Part shown: positions 32,450-43,487 of the stretch, piece after piece
Layout of the letters: every line of letters starts with the position of its first letter
Position numbering within the stretch: position 1 is the stretch's first letter
From: Phytophthora colocasiae
Lineage: Eukaryota; Oomycota; Peronosporomycetes; Peronosporales; Peronosporaceae
Direction: 5' to 3'
DNA length: 64,000 bases
NCBI GenBank assembly: GCA_018806915.1
Contig: JAGKQI010000045.1
Location: 744,001 to 808,000 of the forward strand
Position numbers and translations under genes: made by a program
The notes under the pieces: model-generated
Told to the model about the DNA's origin: nothing
The model's input: the letters and a program-made list of their open reading frames with translations, nothing else
Databases searched by the model: none

Positions 32450-34440
32450 TTACGACTGCAGCAAGAGCTGGCATTTTCGATGAATTGGGTGAACATCCAG
32501 GAGAGTGGCGATTACGGTGATCCACCGTCGTATCGGGTGTGTGTAGTCTGTAACACAGGTGTCAGCATGGTAGTTCGCTAGATTTTCAGTCGACAGCAAC
32601 ACTTCCTCCCCGACTTCGAATGTTTGCTCCGCTCTGTTCTTGTTGTAGTACGTGCTCATTCGATCAGACGCCTTCTGTAACTCACGGACGGTAGCGAGGC
32701 GATCAGCCTGAAGCTCAAGGAACGTCTTCCTCGTAGCTTGGCGTTGGCTCTCAGCCCCCTTCGCGTGAGGTAGGCTTAAAAGGGTTGCTGATTGAAGGTA
32801 AGTAGCCTAAGTTAGCTTCGAATGGTGCCATCTTAATAGACTGCTGGTATCTCGAGTTGTATGCGAATACAGCCAGAGATAGATAGGATTCCCAGTCCGT
32901 AGATGATCCATTCGAGAAATCTCGTAAATAATTCTCAATTGTGTGGTTCAGCCTCTCTGTGACTCCATTTGCCTGATGACGAAAAGCGCTTGTCAGCTTT
33001 TGTCTGGTTCCCAACATTTGGCACAATGTTCTCCATACAGTGGCCGTGAATTTGGGATCTCGGTCCGAAAGGATTTCCGCAGAAACACCATGCAAAACGA
33101 ATATGTGGTCTCGGTAGATCTCCGCGACTTCCTTGGTCTTCACCCTACTATTGCACGCGACAACTCTTTGTCGGCTGGTCCACGACCACGAGTATCGAGT
33201 CAGTCTTTGAGTGTGCGTAGGTAGTGCAACGATAAAGTCCATTGCTACATGCGTCCATCGTCCATGAGGGATAGGTTGGCTTTAGAGTAGCTCTGGTGGC
33301 TTTGCGTTCCTTGCTTTTGTTCTTTGGCAGGTCTCACACGATTTCACGTAAGCACTAACGCTCCTCGGCATGTGTCGCCAATAGTAATGTTGTTCTACCG
33401 GTCGGAGTGTTCGTTCAATACCAGGATGCCCGTAACATTCCACATCGTGAAACTCGAACAAAATTCCATTTATCAAATCCTCTACAACCGGAATAACCAG
33501 TCGAGGTGCAACATCGTTAGATCCTGTGTACGTCAGTTTGTTTTCCTCAAGTGTATATCGATGAAAATGTCGAATTCGAGGTGCATCTTGTGGTGCTTCA
33601 CCTGACAGAGCTTGTCGGATGGCCTGTGCCTGTGGGTCTTCGTCGTATCTCGACATTGCTTCTTTGACGACAGCTGAGAGACCGATCTCCACGTTTTTCC
33701 TAATGGTGCTTGCCGCTACAACTTGTTCTAGTGTTTGTCCATCACGAAAGCCAGCTCGTCTCGAGAAACGATCAGCCACGGTGTTATGGTCTCCTGGTAT
33801 GTACTTAAACGTCACAGAATATATCACTGAGCTCGTCATACCACCGTGCAATTCGACGCGAAATACTGTTCTGCGCGAATACACTCTCAAGTGATTTAGG
33901 GTCAGTCTCGACGACAAACATCCAGCAGGTAAACTCGCCATACTCGAAGGCCGAGCAAAATAGCAAGCAATTCTTTCTCCCGGATCGAATAATTCTTCTC
34001 TGCTCCTTTATATTTGCGGTCTTGAAATACTACAGGTCGCTCAACGTTTCCATCCCCTCTTTCTTCTATCTGGTAAAGGACGCTTCCAATCGCAAAGTCG
34101 CTCGCGCCCATTCTGAGGAAGAAAGGTTTGTTGAAATATGCTACGGTTAGTACGGGTGTGCTTGAAATCCGTTGCTTCAGTCTCTCAAAGTGCTAAATTC
34201 GCTCCTGGCTCCAATCCAAGTTCTTCTTAGACTTTGGAGTATCCTTCGATTTCAACATATCAAACAGTGGACCCGCATCCTTAGCAAATCCATCGCAAAA
34301 GCGCTGCACGTATGTGGCTGTTCCCAAGAAAGATTGCAGTTCACTCTTTGTCTTTGGTAGGGGCCACGTCTGTAGGACTTCTACTTGTTTCGGGTCGATT
34401 CTAACTCCATACCTACCGATATAATAACCCAGACACGGTA
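32450..34440 (-). pseudogene. Ty3/gypsy pol remnant (copy C): reverse transcriptase end, RNase H, integrase
   Basis: Reading downward from 34440: IPCLGYYIGRYGVRIDPKQV and FLGTATYVQRFCDGFAKDAG (connection region); RNase H MGASDFAIGSVLYQ and REKELLAILLGLRVW (about 34100); YIPGDHNTVADRFSRRAG (about 33800); an HHCC integrase zinc motif (FHDVECYGHPGIERT, CETCQRTKA); the integrase core MDFIVALPTHTQ, EILSDRDPKFTATVWR and GVTERLNHTIENY (33242-32930). Several frameshifts are present. The protein begins abruptly at the codon cut by the LTR at 34441. Its missing upstream half matches the plus-strand fragment at 42341-42741. Confidence 0.8.
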
Positions 34441-34900
34441 TGTAACGGGGTTGCACGTACAAGTGGTTGTACCACTTGTAACTCTAACAGTTAGGATAAC
34501 TGTTAGAGGTTGGAAATGGGCCTCAGACCTTGGTGTGCTGTACACACCAATGGATACATGGGTGAACCACATTATTGGATGGTTCGTGTGCATTTGTGCA
34601 TATTATTGGTAGAATGTAACGGATTTCTACCAATCACTGAGCAGAGTTTCTGCCAACCACACGTTGGCAGACCCTTTAGAAATAGATAACAAACAGTTTT
34701 AGGAGGTCCATAATTGGCTTATGCCAAATTCAATAACAGTTCTCATTTTACGGTATGTTGCAGTTTAATTTAGTTATATTTGATTTAATTATACTTATTT
34801 AAATAAGTATACTTAAATGAAGTCTATTCTAATTGCACGCTTCCTCATACACGTAAGCGCACGTGTACGCCACCTAATAGGTCTAAGTAGACCCATTACA
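34441..34900 (+). mobile_element. 5' LTR of the large gypsy element (copy B)
   Basis: 460 bp, TGTAACGGGGTTG at the start and AGACCCATTACA at the end. The 5 bases before it (CGGTA, 34436-34440) are the complement of TACCG found next to the LTR fragment at 42742, consistent with a 5-bp target duplication. The next bases (CCTGGTAGCACTTTG) hold the presumed primer-binding site. The AT-rich block TTATTTAAATAAGTATAC lies near its 3' end. Confidence 0.85.
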
Positions 34901-34949
34901 CCTGGTAGCACTTTGTAGTCCGTCCCACGACCGACTGCAGTTCGTTCGT

Positions 34950-35949
34950 ATGGAGTCATACGAACGCGGGGTCGAGAACTCCCCAATGGATCAGGGATCC
35001 ACTGGGACCCCACACATGTCCGTGACGCGCACGGACTGTGCCCACCTGTCGGACCCAGAGTGGGAAGCTCTCCAAAGACTTTCGCAAGTCATTGGAGAGG
35101 CGGCGGTAGCGACGATGCTTCGTACGCTATCGCCGACAGAGCAACATGGTGTTGCTCTGGGGTACATTGTTAAGGAGCAACGGGATGTTGCTGCCTCGGT
35201 GGCTTCTCCGAAGCCACGCGTGGAGTCGTTGAAACTCCACGTCAGTACCTACACGGGGAAGGAGGACGAGACCCTCCTTCGTTGGCTTGTCGAACTTGAC
35301 ACAGCCGTTGCGGCTCGACGATCCGATGTCGAAGGTCGCGTTCGCCATGTCATGTCTTGTCGGACGTGCGAGGAGTTGGGCCTATGGGCGCCGACTCTCG
35401 GATCCTACGTGCTTCAGCACGTACGAGGAGTTCAAGGAGGAACTCAAGCTTGCGTTTGAGCCTCCGAAGAACGAGTTCAGATCGAGAGCGGAGTTTCTCG
35501 ATCTGCAACAGGGCAAGGATGATGTTCACACCTTTGCCCAGCGTGCTCGATACTTGGTATCGAACATAGTGGCCAACCCGATCGACGAGGCGACCAAGGT
35601 CGTCACGTTCATGAAGGGACTAAGAGATGGTCCCATCAAAACATATCTCTTTCGAGAGTATCCGAATACTCTCGAAGAGGCGATCAGCCTTGCGATGCAA
35701 GAGGAGTTTAGCCGGCGTCAAGCTAAACTCCATGCGAACGCGCCGAAGCCGACGCTCCTGTTGCGAAGACGGGAGGTCCGGAACCTATGGACCTCTCGAG
35801 TGCTACGACTACTGGTCAACAGCAGCGTAAGAACGTCAAGGTTCGATGTCACCTGTGTGGTAACATCGGTCACTATGCACGCAAGTGCACAGCGGGCGGG
35901 CGTTCAAAAAACGCCAAGGACCAGTAGGCGCGGGTCGTCCTACTGGTAA
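34950..35949 (+). pseudogene. gag of gypsy copy B, one frameshift
   Basis: The frame from 34950 (MESYERGVENSPMDQGSTG) continues to about residue 126 (SLKLHVSTYTGKEDETLLRW). The second frame (from about 35300) then carries the gag core PMSKVAFAMSCLVGRARSWA, YEEFKEELKLAFEPP, FLDLQQGKDDVHTFAQRARY and VTFMKGLRDGPIKTYLFREY. In yet another phase near 35845 there is a CCHC zinc knuckle (RCHLCGNIGHYARKC), which would bind element RNA. Two frame changes suggest this copy is not functional. Confidence 0.8.
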
Positions 35950-38900
35950 TGCAGTCTCGCGTGTCGAACTCGGACACGCGACGTTGAAGGCTGCTGCCCC
36001 CAGCGAGAATGTTTCTCGCTGCGAGATGCAAGATGACAAGCCAGGCTTTGTCATCCTGAACGTGATGTCGAAGAGAGTAAACTCTCTTCGTGCCCTAGTG
36101 GACTCGGGCGCGTCGCACAACTTTGTTCGACAGGGAAGTCTTCGAAGGCTTGACTTCGAAGAGACCGACACGCCTCGCGGCGTGTTGGAGGTGCGCTTGG
36201 CAACAGGTGCCACCGTAAGGAGTGAGAAGCGCGTGGCCCGTGTGCGCTTCTCTTACAAACGAAGGACGTTTGTAGAAGACCTTATCTACTTGGATCTAGA
36301 CGATAAGTTTCACTTGGTATTACGCATGCCGTGGCTTGCACGGCATGACCCGGTGATCAACTGGGAGAAGCGTACGCTCGTACGCTTCAACAACACATGC
36401 GCGACAGAGAGCGATGGCCCTGTCAGTGCTGCACATGCACCGGCCGGTGCATGTGGATCCTCAGTTGAGGCAGCAGCGGCCGCCGCTGCCTCCGATCGCC
36501 GCCGGCGACCATCAACGACTCCGAGAGTCGTTGGGAGAAAATGTGTGTCGACTCAGAAATCTGAGCCGAAGGGTCGCGGTCACATGAGTGATGGTCAGGT
36601 GAATCGCATTCACTGAGAGAAGGTAAAATACCGGTATTACCGGTATCCTTGGAGGTACTTCAAGCCCCCAAGGGTCGCGCCTACGACGTCGCGTCAACTC
36701 TGGGATTTGACGAAGCAAATAATATTCGGGGAACCGAAAGGCGTGCGTCAGCTCTGGGAGCTGGCGCCACTGGCGCGTCGCTGCTAGTTCCGGGAACTAG
36801 CGAACGTGCTCAGCTCTGGCAGCTAATGATGCGTGTACAAGCGAACACTCGCTAGCGCAGGAAGCTAGCGAGAGCACGTCGACTCCGGGAGTCGACGATG
36901 CGGTTGCTTCATCCGCTCCGGGAGCGGATGGAGGCGCAGCGGTTCAGGGAACCGACTGCGCGGCAGGAGGTGCTGGTGGTTGCAAACGCCCAGCACCCGA
37001 ACAACCTGCGTGCTCACGTGCAGTAGCGCTGCACGCGATGAGCGGCACTCAAGCCGGGCTTGATAGTGCGAGTCAGCGGAAGGAATCCGCTGACGATTGC
37101 GATAACGTCCCGTCCAAGGTGGGATGCCTTGGACGTAGTGCGCCTGGAGCTGAGCTCCATGGCAGACCTTCGCGGCGCAAGCTCAGGGAGCTTTGCGAGT
37201 CCCAGTCCGTGACTGTGGAGGGTGTGTCTGCAGTGCAGACACCGAGTGTCAAGGCGTTGAACGTCTTGACACGTATTGGTACTGGGTTACAGTACCAGAG
37301 GATGCGGTTGGAGAATCCGCCGACGTGTGCGTCGGCGTTGACCGCACTTCCAACGATGAGTTGGAAGCGCTTCGCGCGGGACTTGTACGATGGACGCATC
37401 GAACAAATTTGCATTCTATCGGATATCGAGAGAGTGGATCGCGAAGCCGAGGAGCTGAAGCAGCTCGTCGTCGATGGCATCACTGAGGGCGATGACCCCC
37501 TCAGTGCGAAGACCAAGAAGCAACGCTTCGAGGATCAGAGTTGGGACTCGTTGAAGTCGAGTCCCTATTACGAGATTCTGCGGGAGTACAAGGATGTACT
37601 CCCGGACGAGATTCCTTTCGGAGCTTCCGAAGGACAAGGGTGTACAGCACGAGATTGATCTCATGCCGGGCACGAAGTACTGTGTTACACGGCAGTGGCC
37701 ACTGCCGCGTGAACAAGTTCGAGCGATCGACGACTTCTTTGAAAGTCGTCGTCTTGCAGGTCAAGTGCGGGAATCGAAGTCCCCGCACAGTGCCCCAACG
37801 TTCTGTGTTAAGAAACCACAGGGCGGCTGGCGCATCGTTCATGCGTACAACAAGTTGAACGATGCGACGATACGGCGCAGACGCCGATACCGCGAAAAGA
37901 TGTTATCATCGATTCGATGGCCTTGAGCACTATCTTCAGTGCTCTTGATCTGCGTGATGGATTCTATCAAATCCTCATGCGTGAGAGGGACATCCCTCTC
38001 ACAGCGGTAAGCACTCCAAGCGGTATGCTTTGGGAGTGGCTCGTAATGCCACAGGGGCTTAAGAACGCCCCTGCAACGTTCAATAGATGCGTGACGCATC
38101 TATTGCGCTCGGTGCGCGACTTCGCACCGAGTTACTTCGACGACGTGTTCGTCCACAGCCGGGCTGTGAACGGGAAGACGGACATTGAGATGCACAAGGT
38201 GCATCTCCGGAAGCTGCTAGAGCTTATGAGGAAACATAAGCTCTATGCGAACCTGAAGAAGTGTATCTTCGGGGCGAGCGGGATACCCCTGCTGGGGTGT
38301 CTCGTGGGGAAAGACGGCGTGCGCCCTGACCCAGAGAAGGTCAGAGTGATCAATGAATGGCCCACGCCATCCAATGTGATGGAACTGAGGCAGTTCCTTG
38401 GGCTTGCCACGTACTTGTGCAAGTACGTGGACAACTATGCGGGCAAGATTCGCCCGTTGTCACAGCTTCTTAAGAAAGAAGCTGAGTGGATTTGGACGAC
38501 CGAGTGCGAGGAGGCATTCGGTGCAGTCAAGCAGGGCTTGACTGAAGCGCCGATCTTGGCCGTGGCGGACCAAGATCGTCCATTCCACGTAGTGTGCGAT
38601 GCATCCGACTTTGCAATCGGATGTGCATTGATGCAACACGATCACGAAGGGCGTGATCGTGTAGTCTACTATCAATCGCGTCAGCTGAAGCCAGCTGAGC
38701 GTAACTATCCCGTACATGACAAGGAGCTCCTTGCCATGAAGTATGCACTCGAAAGTTCCGAGTGTATCTACTTGGGAGTAGACCGTTCGTGGTCTATACA
38801 GACCACGCATCATTGCGTACGGCGATTAAGTCGCCGCACATCTCGCAACGTATGGCGAGATGGTTGTCCTTCTTCGCGGAGTACAACTTCCGGGTAGAGT

Positions 38901-40984
38901 ACAAACCCGGAAGACTCAATGTAGTGGCCGACGCGTTATCGCGTCGACCTGACTATGCGGAGACGGTCGACGCCAACGTAGTTGGCGTCGTGAGGACAAG
39001 TGTGCCGTCGTCAACGTTGATTGACGACGTGAAGAACGCGTATGCAAGATATGCAGACGCGAAGGGGCTGCTGGAGTTCCTCGCAGCACCTTCCGACGTG
39101 GCACGTCGGAAGCTAACCCCTCATCTTCGAGCTCGTGTACACCGCTATCGTGTACACGAAGGCCTACTGTTGTACAGTGCAGTAGACGACAATGCGGATC
39201 GCATTGTCGTTCCGAATGATCATGACCTCCGGTTGAGGATCATGTTCGAGTATCACGATGCCCCCACGGCAGGGCCTCCGGGTCGTGAGAAGACATACAC
39301 TCTTCTCACGCGTGACTTCTACTGGCACCACCAGTACAAGTGGGTGCGCAAGTACGTACGTGCTTGCGAGGTTTGTCAACGCGTGAAGCCTGCGCAGTTC
39401 TCGCAGGCTCCTCTTCAATCACTACCGACTCCGTCGGAGTGTTGGCAGTTCATGTCCATGGACTTTGTCTTCGGTCTTCCGCCTGACAGTAAGCGGAGGA
39501 CGGGCATCGTTGTCTTTGTGGACCGATTCAGCAAGATGGTTCATCTTGCTGCCGTCCCGGCTACTGTTACAGCCGCGCAGAATGCGCGACTGTTTGTTGA
39601 CATGGTGCTCAAACACCATGGCATGCCGCTCGACATTGTGTCGGACCGTGATCCACGCTTCACAGTGCGATTCTGGCAAGCAGTGTTTACACTTCTTGGT
39701 TCACAATTATCAATGTCGACTGCGGATCATCCGCAGACGGACGGACAAACCGAACGTGTCAACCGCGTACTGGGTGACACGCTGAAGAGCTACGCTCACT
39801 CGTTCCCGCACTGGAGCGAGTGCTTGCCGATGGAAGAGTTTGCCATCAACAACTCGGTGCATGCCTCGACAGGGCATACACCGTTCTACGTGAACGCCAT
39901 GAGGCATCCACGATTGCCGAGCATGCTCGGCGGGGTAGCTTCCTCCTTAAGTGGGGGAGGATCTACGGTTGCGTCCGAACAACCGCAGAATGCAACTGAT
40001 AGCAGCACACTATCAGCTGCGGTGACGCGTGCGACGTCTCGTTCGAGCAGGAACGAGCGCGCGATGTCTGTGCCGGGCACAGACATGAGAGATGATAGCG
40101 AGCAGGCAGGGCCTGCTGCTGACAAGGGCGACAAGCTGAAAGGATTCAGCTCGGGTGCGCTAGACTTTGTCCAGCGAAGACAAGCCGTCATACGGTTTGT
40201 CCAGGATGCTATCGCAGCTTTTGTAGATCGATAGAAGCTGAACGCTGATAATGTTGGTAGGGGCAACATAAATGAATTCAAATTGGGTTCATTGGTTTTG
40301 TTAGCTACTCAAAACCTACCTAAACATGCAGTGTCTGATTTTGGAGCAAGCAAGCTTGCTCCAAGATTCATTGGGCCGTTCAAAGTACTTGAACGGCACG
40401 GCAACGCGTACCGACTGACATACCGTCCAGCATGAGGCTCCACCCGACCTTCTACGTCGGGCGGTTGAAGCCGTACGTGCTGCACGGACTACCTAGGGTT
40501 GGTAGTCCGACTGAGGAGTGCGAAAGGCCTGGAAGGCCTTCTCGAGACCGTCGACACGGTCGATCAACCGGTTCACTCTCGTCCCAAGGCCGGACGAGAG
40601 GTTCGAGGCAGTCTGAGCTGCCTCGCAGACCTCAGCACGGAGGACACGAACCTCCTGCTCCAGAGCAGCTATCTCAGCGCTCTGTGTCTGCTCCAGCGCA
40701 GCACCTCGATCGTGCAGGGCACGATCGTCATGGTCATAGCGTTGACCATGCGGAGGAAGTGTTCCCACCCTCCGCCGCCGTTGCGCGACGCGCGTGGAGC
40801 GATCCGCTGGATTGTGGAGCGGATCGTGGCTCATAAGAGAACGAACTCTCAAGGGGTTCGTTTTCGTATTCGTTGGAGAGGATTTCCTCCCCATCGAGAT
40901 ACATGGGAGCCGCGGAACGTCCTGATGGAGGACGTTCCGGAAATGGTGAGGGCGTACGAAGCCCACCATAACTTGCAGGGGTAA
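35950..40984 (+). pseudogene. pol of gypsy copy B (protease, reverse transcriptase, RNase H, integrase, chromodomain), several frameshifts
   Basis: Order on the plus strand: aspartic protease LRALVDSGASHNFVRQGSLR (about 36090); a non-globular hairpin-rich stretch (36620-37030); reverse transcriptase (LPREQVRAIDDFFESRRLAG, GWRIVHAYNKLNDA, FSALDLRDGFYQILM, MPQGLKNAPATFNR, SYFDDVFVH as the YxDD box, about 38140); RNase H (FHVVCDASDFAIGCALMQ, then VYTDHASLRTAI and GRLNVVADALSRRPDY); integrase (EVCQRVKPAQFS; MDFVFGLPPDSKRRTG; IVSDRDPRFTVRFWQ; TDGQTERVNRVLGD, about 39460-39770); and a chromodomain (RFRIRWRGFPPHRDTWEPRN, about 40860). Breaks near 36620, 37650, 37920, 38790 and 40235 prevent a single polyprotein. 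The sequence is dense in short inverted repeats. No complete 3' LTR is present. Confidence 0.82.
36690..36955 (+). repeat. Series of eight short hairpins with a shared CTCCGGGAG-like centre
   Basis: Palindromic modules lie near 36691-36712, 36744-36765, 36782-36800, 36809-36829, 36851-36871, 36878-36898, 36909-36930 and 36938-36953. Examples are GCTAGTTCCGGGAACTAGC and GTCGACTCCGGGAGTCGAC. The outer stems differ from module to module while the centre (TCYGGGA) is kept, so they are not simple copies of one sequence. Confidence 0.75.
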
Positions 40985-41806
40985 GCCCTGCACGAGGAGC
41001 GCTGCGGTCAGCCACAGCACTCGGAGCTCCGCGTGGCTCGCGACGACCACGAAGCTCCTTGATGTGATCGGGTACACGGACAACCGTGTACCCCAGGAGA
41101 TCACTTTCGGTGAGACGTGTTGCGAAGGGTTGGCAACACGGACAGGGTGTGCCAAAGGGAACGGTACATGGGATCCCCGCTTCCATGGACTGATCATGGA
41201 GGCGTTCACACTTACCACGCGTAGTGTAAGTGTAGTAGCGATCGCGAGCCGCAGCAACGCGCTCGCGATATGCCTTCGGGTCTTTGTTGAAGTTTTCAAC
41301 AAAGGCGTTCCACGACTGACAAAGTGCCTGCCACTCGGGCACTTTGCTCTTGCGCGAAGTCTTCTTCGCTGCATAGTATCGGATCTCGTGGAAGAGCCCG
41401 ATATAGTAGTCACGTCTTTGAGTCTCGGACTCAAAGACAACCTTAGCGGCGACGTCGTCGTCGTTGATACTGTTGCATGCATACAACAGTATCGGGTTCG
41501 GTGGTGAACTAGCACCGAACCGGTCATGGATCTCTGCCTCAGTAGGCATTCATGGTGTGCGCACTGGCGGATCAGTGCGCGGGGCAGTGAGCGCCCTCGA
41601 CATGGGGGACGCTTCATCATCACTGCGCGGACGCTTCGAGCTTGAAGCGTCCGAGGCCTCATCACGAGGTCGTCGAGATCCCACGGGTGGGTCTGACGTG
41701 TCTTCAGACGAAGACACGGGAGCGGGAGCCTTGACATCAACCTCCTCCTCCTCGACATCCTCGTCGTAGTCGAGGATGTCTTCGTAGTCCTCTCCAAAGA
41801 GTTACC
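40493..41806 (-). pseudogene. Antisense gene over the 3' end of gypsy copy B (acidic N-terminus, conserved core, coiled-coil tail)
   Basis: The minus strand reads from about 41782 through a Glu/Asp-rich segment (EDYEDILDYDEDVEEEE), then a TGA directly abutting ATG at 41549, then MPTEAEIHDRFGASSPPNPI. The core continues to 40734 with AKVVFESETQRRDYYIGLFH, WQALCQSWNAFVENFNKDPK, AYRERVAAARDRYYTYTTRG and a Cys-rich CTVPFGTPCPCC. In another frame the tail (about 40700-40500) is a coiled coil (AEIAALEQEVRVLRAEV, RVNRLIDRVDGLEKAF). It overlaps the sense chromodomain on the opposite strand. The composition is that of a real protein, and I recall similar antisense proteins in Phytophthora gypsy elements. 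The stop at 41550 and the frame change make this copy defective. Function is unknown. Confidence 0.6.
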
Positions 41807-41939
41807 ATTTGGTACAATTCAGTTTGCATTTTACATAATTAGTGTCAGTCCTTTATTATAGGGACACTGATTCTGTGAGTCCCGTATTTAGTGGACTACT
41901 TGGTTCTTGTATAGCCGAAGGCTAGTGTCTTGCAAGCGA
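41807..41939. other. Spacer upstream of the antisense frame
   Basis: AT-rich, with a short inverted match (AGTGTCAGTCC, then GGGACACTGA). It may be the promoter of the antisense gene or a scar of rearrangement; no gene is seen. Confidence 0.3.
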
Positions 41940-42210
41940 GACTCTAGGAGTCAACTAAACTTCCTCTGTGCTGTGCACACCTACGCAGCCCTGCTGCAGT
42001 GCACGATTGATATCGGCCTTTATTTGCCCGTTCGGACACTTCCAGTGGGTGAGGATGCCCTTCGGTCTGAAGAACGTTCCCCTCGTGTATCAGGCCATGT
42101 TGGATAACTGCCTGTGGGGATTCGTGAGGTTGTCACCAGAAGAAGAGGCCAAAGTTGACACAGACGTTTTGGAATTTCTGCAACTGAAACCTCAAAACTC
42201 TGAAAACCAA
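41940..42210 (+). pseudogene. Reverse-transcriptase fragment of another gypsy-like element
   Basis: The frame reads HFQWVRMPFGLKNVPLVYQA, MLDNCLWGFVRL and SPEEEAKVDTDVLEFLQL, a reverse-transcriptase palm segment typical of oomycete gypsy elements. It differs from the other copies in this window. It has no neighbours from the same gene, so it is an isolated fragment. Confidence 0.65.
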
Positions 42211-42340
42211 TCTTCAGACTCTGAAAACCATACGCCGATTTCAGAGATGTCAGATCTCAAAAGTCAAATGACTGTGTTTCAGAGGAACATCCCTGTTCCA
42301 ACATGTATGAGTCCCGTCCTGGGAAGGTGTTCGTACATCC

Positions 42341-42741
42341 ATGACACTGCACATAGGGCGCCGACTTGGGACCATCTTCGAGCGCATGCAGGGAGCATAC
42401 TGGTATAGCTGCATGGATCTACTGAGTGGACACTATCAGGTTCAGATGGAAGATTCGAATATAAAGTATACTGCATTTCAAACCGCGGATGGCTCATTTG
42501 AATATTTAGTGATACCGATGGGGTTGACGAATGCGCCAGCGACTTTCAATGCAGGAAGACGCAAATTACTTAGTGATCTGGCTGATTTCTGTCTTTCGTA
42601 TTTTGATGACATCTATGCGTTCACCAGAGCGAAGGATCTCGATTCTCACCTCCAAGCGTTGGTTAAGGTGCTGGAACGGCTGGAGAAAATGACTTTTTCG
42701 TGAAGTTGAGCAAATGTGTGTTCTGTTCTCTGGAGATACCG
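42341..42741 (+). pseudogene. Reverse-transcriptase 5' half, cut at 42741 by an LTR; partner of 32450-34440
   Basis: The plus frame has LGTIFERMQGAYWYSCMDLL (first catalytic Asp), SGHYQVQMEDSNIKYTAFQT, YLVIPMGLTNAPATFN and LSYFDDIYAFT (YxDD box). A frame slip near 42700 leads to KLSKCVFCSLEIP, ending exactly at the LTR. The minus-strand remnant starting at 34440 begins with the continuation (CLGYYIGRYGV...). TACCG flanks both cut ends. The two pieces therefore look like halves of one gypsy copy split by insertion of the other. Confidence 0.75.
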
Positions 42742-42776
42742 TGTAATGGGTCTACTTAGACCTATTAGGTGGCGTA
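42742..42776 (-). mobile_element. 35-bp LTR terminal fragment, inverted
   Basis: The sequence is the complement of the last 35 bases of the LTR at 34441-34900 (TGTAATGGGTCTACTTAGAC...). It is preceded by TACCG (42737-42741) and breaks off abruptly. It marks the other side of the insertion that split the reverse transcriptase. Confidence 0.8.
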
Positions 42777-43487
42777 TTTGATTTTATTGCCCTAACCCTA
42801 AATGTAACGGATTTAGAATCTAGCATACTAAATCCTAATCAAAATGCAACCACGGTGACTTATTTTACTTAATTATAAAGATTACCGCCTTAGTGTTCTC
42901 ACTTAGCGATTGGGGGAGTTTTTTTACTTACCCACACTTCTGTATTCCAGCCAGGGTGCCAGTACAAGTGGAACTTCCCATCACCGAAGCCGTGAGCTCC
43001 CAGGCACGTACTGCCACCTAAGTACGAGGCGCTCAAGTCGCATTGAATATTTTTCGGGGTGTCTGCTGCCACTTACGATTTCAAGAGAAAGTTCGAGTAT
43101 GTACCCAGTTGTGACTGAAACATAACTAGGGCTAGGGCGAATATATATATATTACTTCGGATTTGCCTTTAATAAATAATACGGAACTCTTAAACCTTAT
43201 ATGCTGTCCACAGCCACAAATTTCCCCCACAACAACAGTCAGCCCACTCGAATCGAGTCTCGATGGATGGCGGAGCAGACGAGACGACAGACGCGGCGCT
43301 CTCTCATAGGCGACAAGAGATCCTTAAGAGCAAGGAAGCCCCAGACGTAAGGCAAAGCTATCTTATAGGCGATTCTGTAGACTAAATCAACGTTTCTTCT
43401 AACTAAAAACAGATATTAGCTACTGAAACATCGGAGTCGCCGTCAAAACGGAGATGCGGCTTGGAGCGTTGTCTCCAATCTGCAGCT
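42777..43487. other. No gene recognised; spacer before the Mutator-like gene
   Basis: AT-rich, with a short (AT)n run near 43141 and a single CCCTAACCCTAAA near 42790. It may contain the left end of the Mutator-like element, but no inverted repeat could be paired with the right flank. Confidence 0.3.

Noticed and set aside
42790..42803. CCCTAACCCTAAA as a telomere remnant
   Set aside because: Only two units and not at a chromosome-end context; chance is likely.
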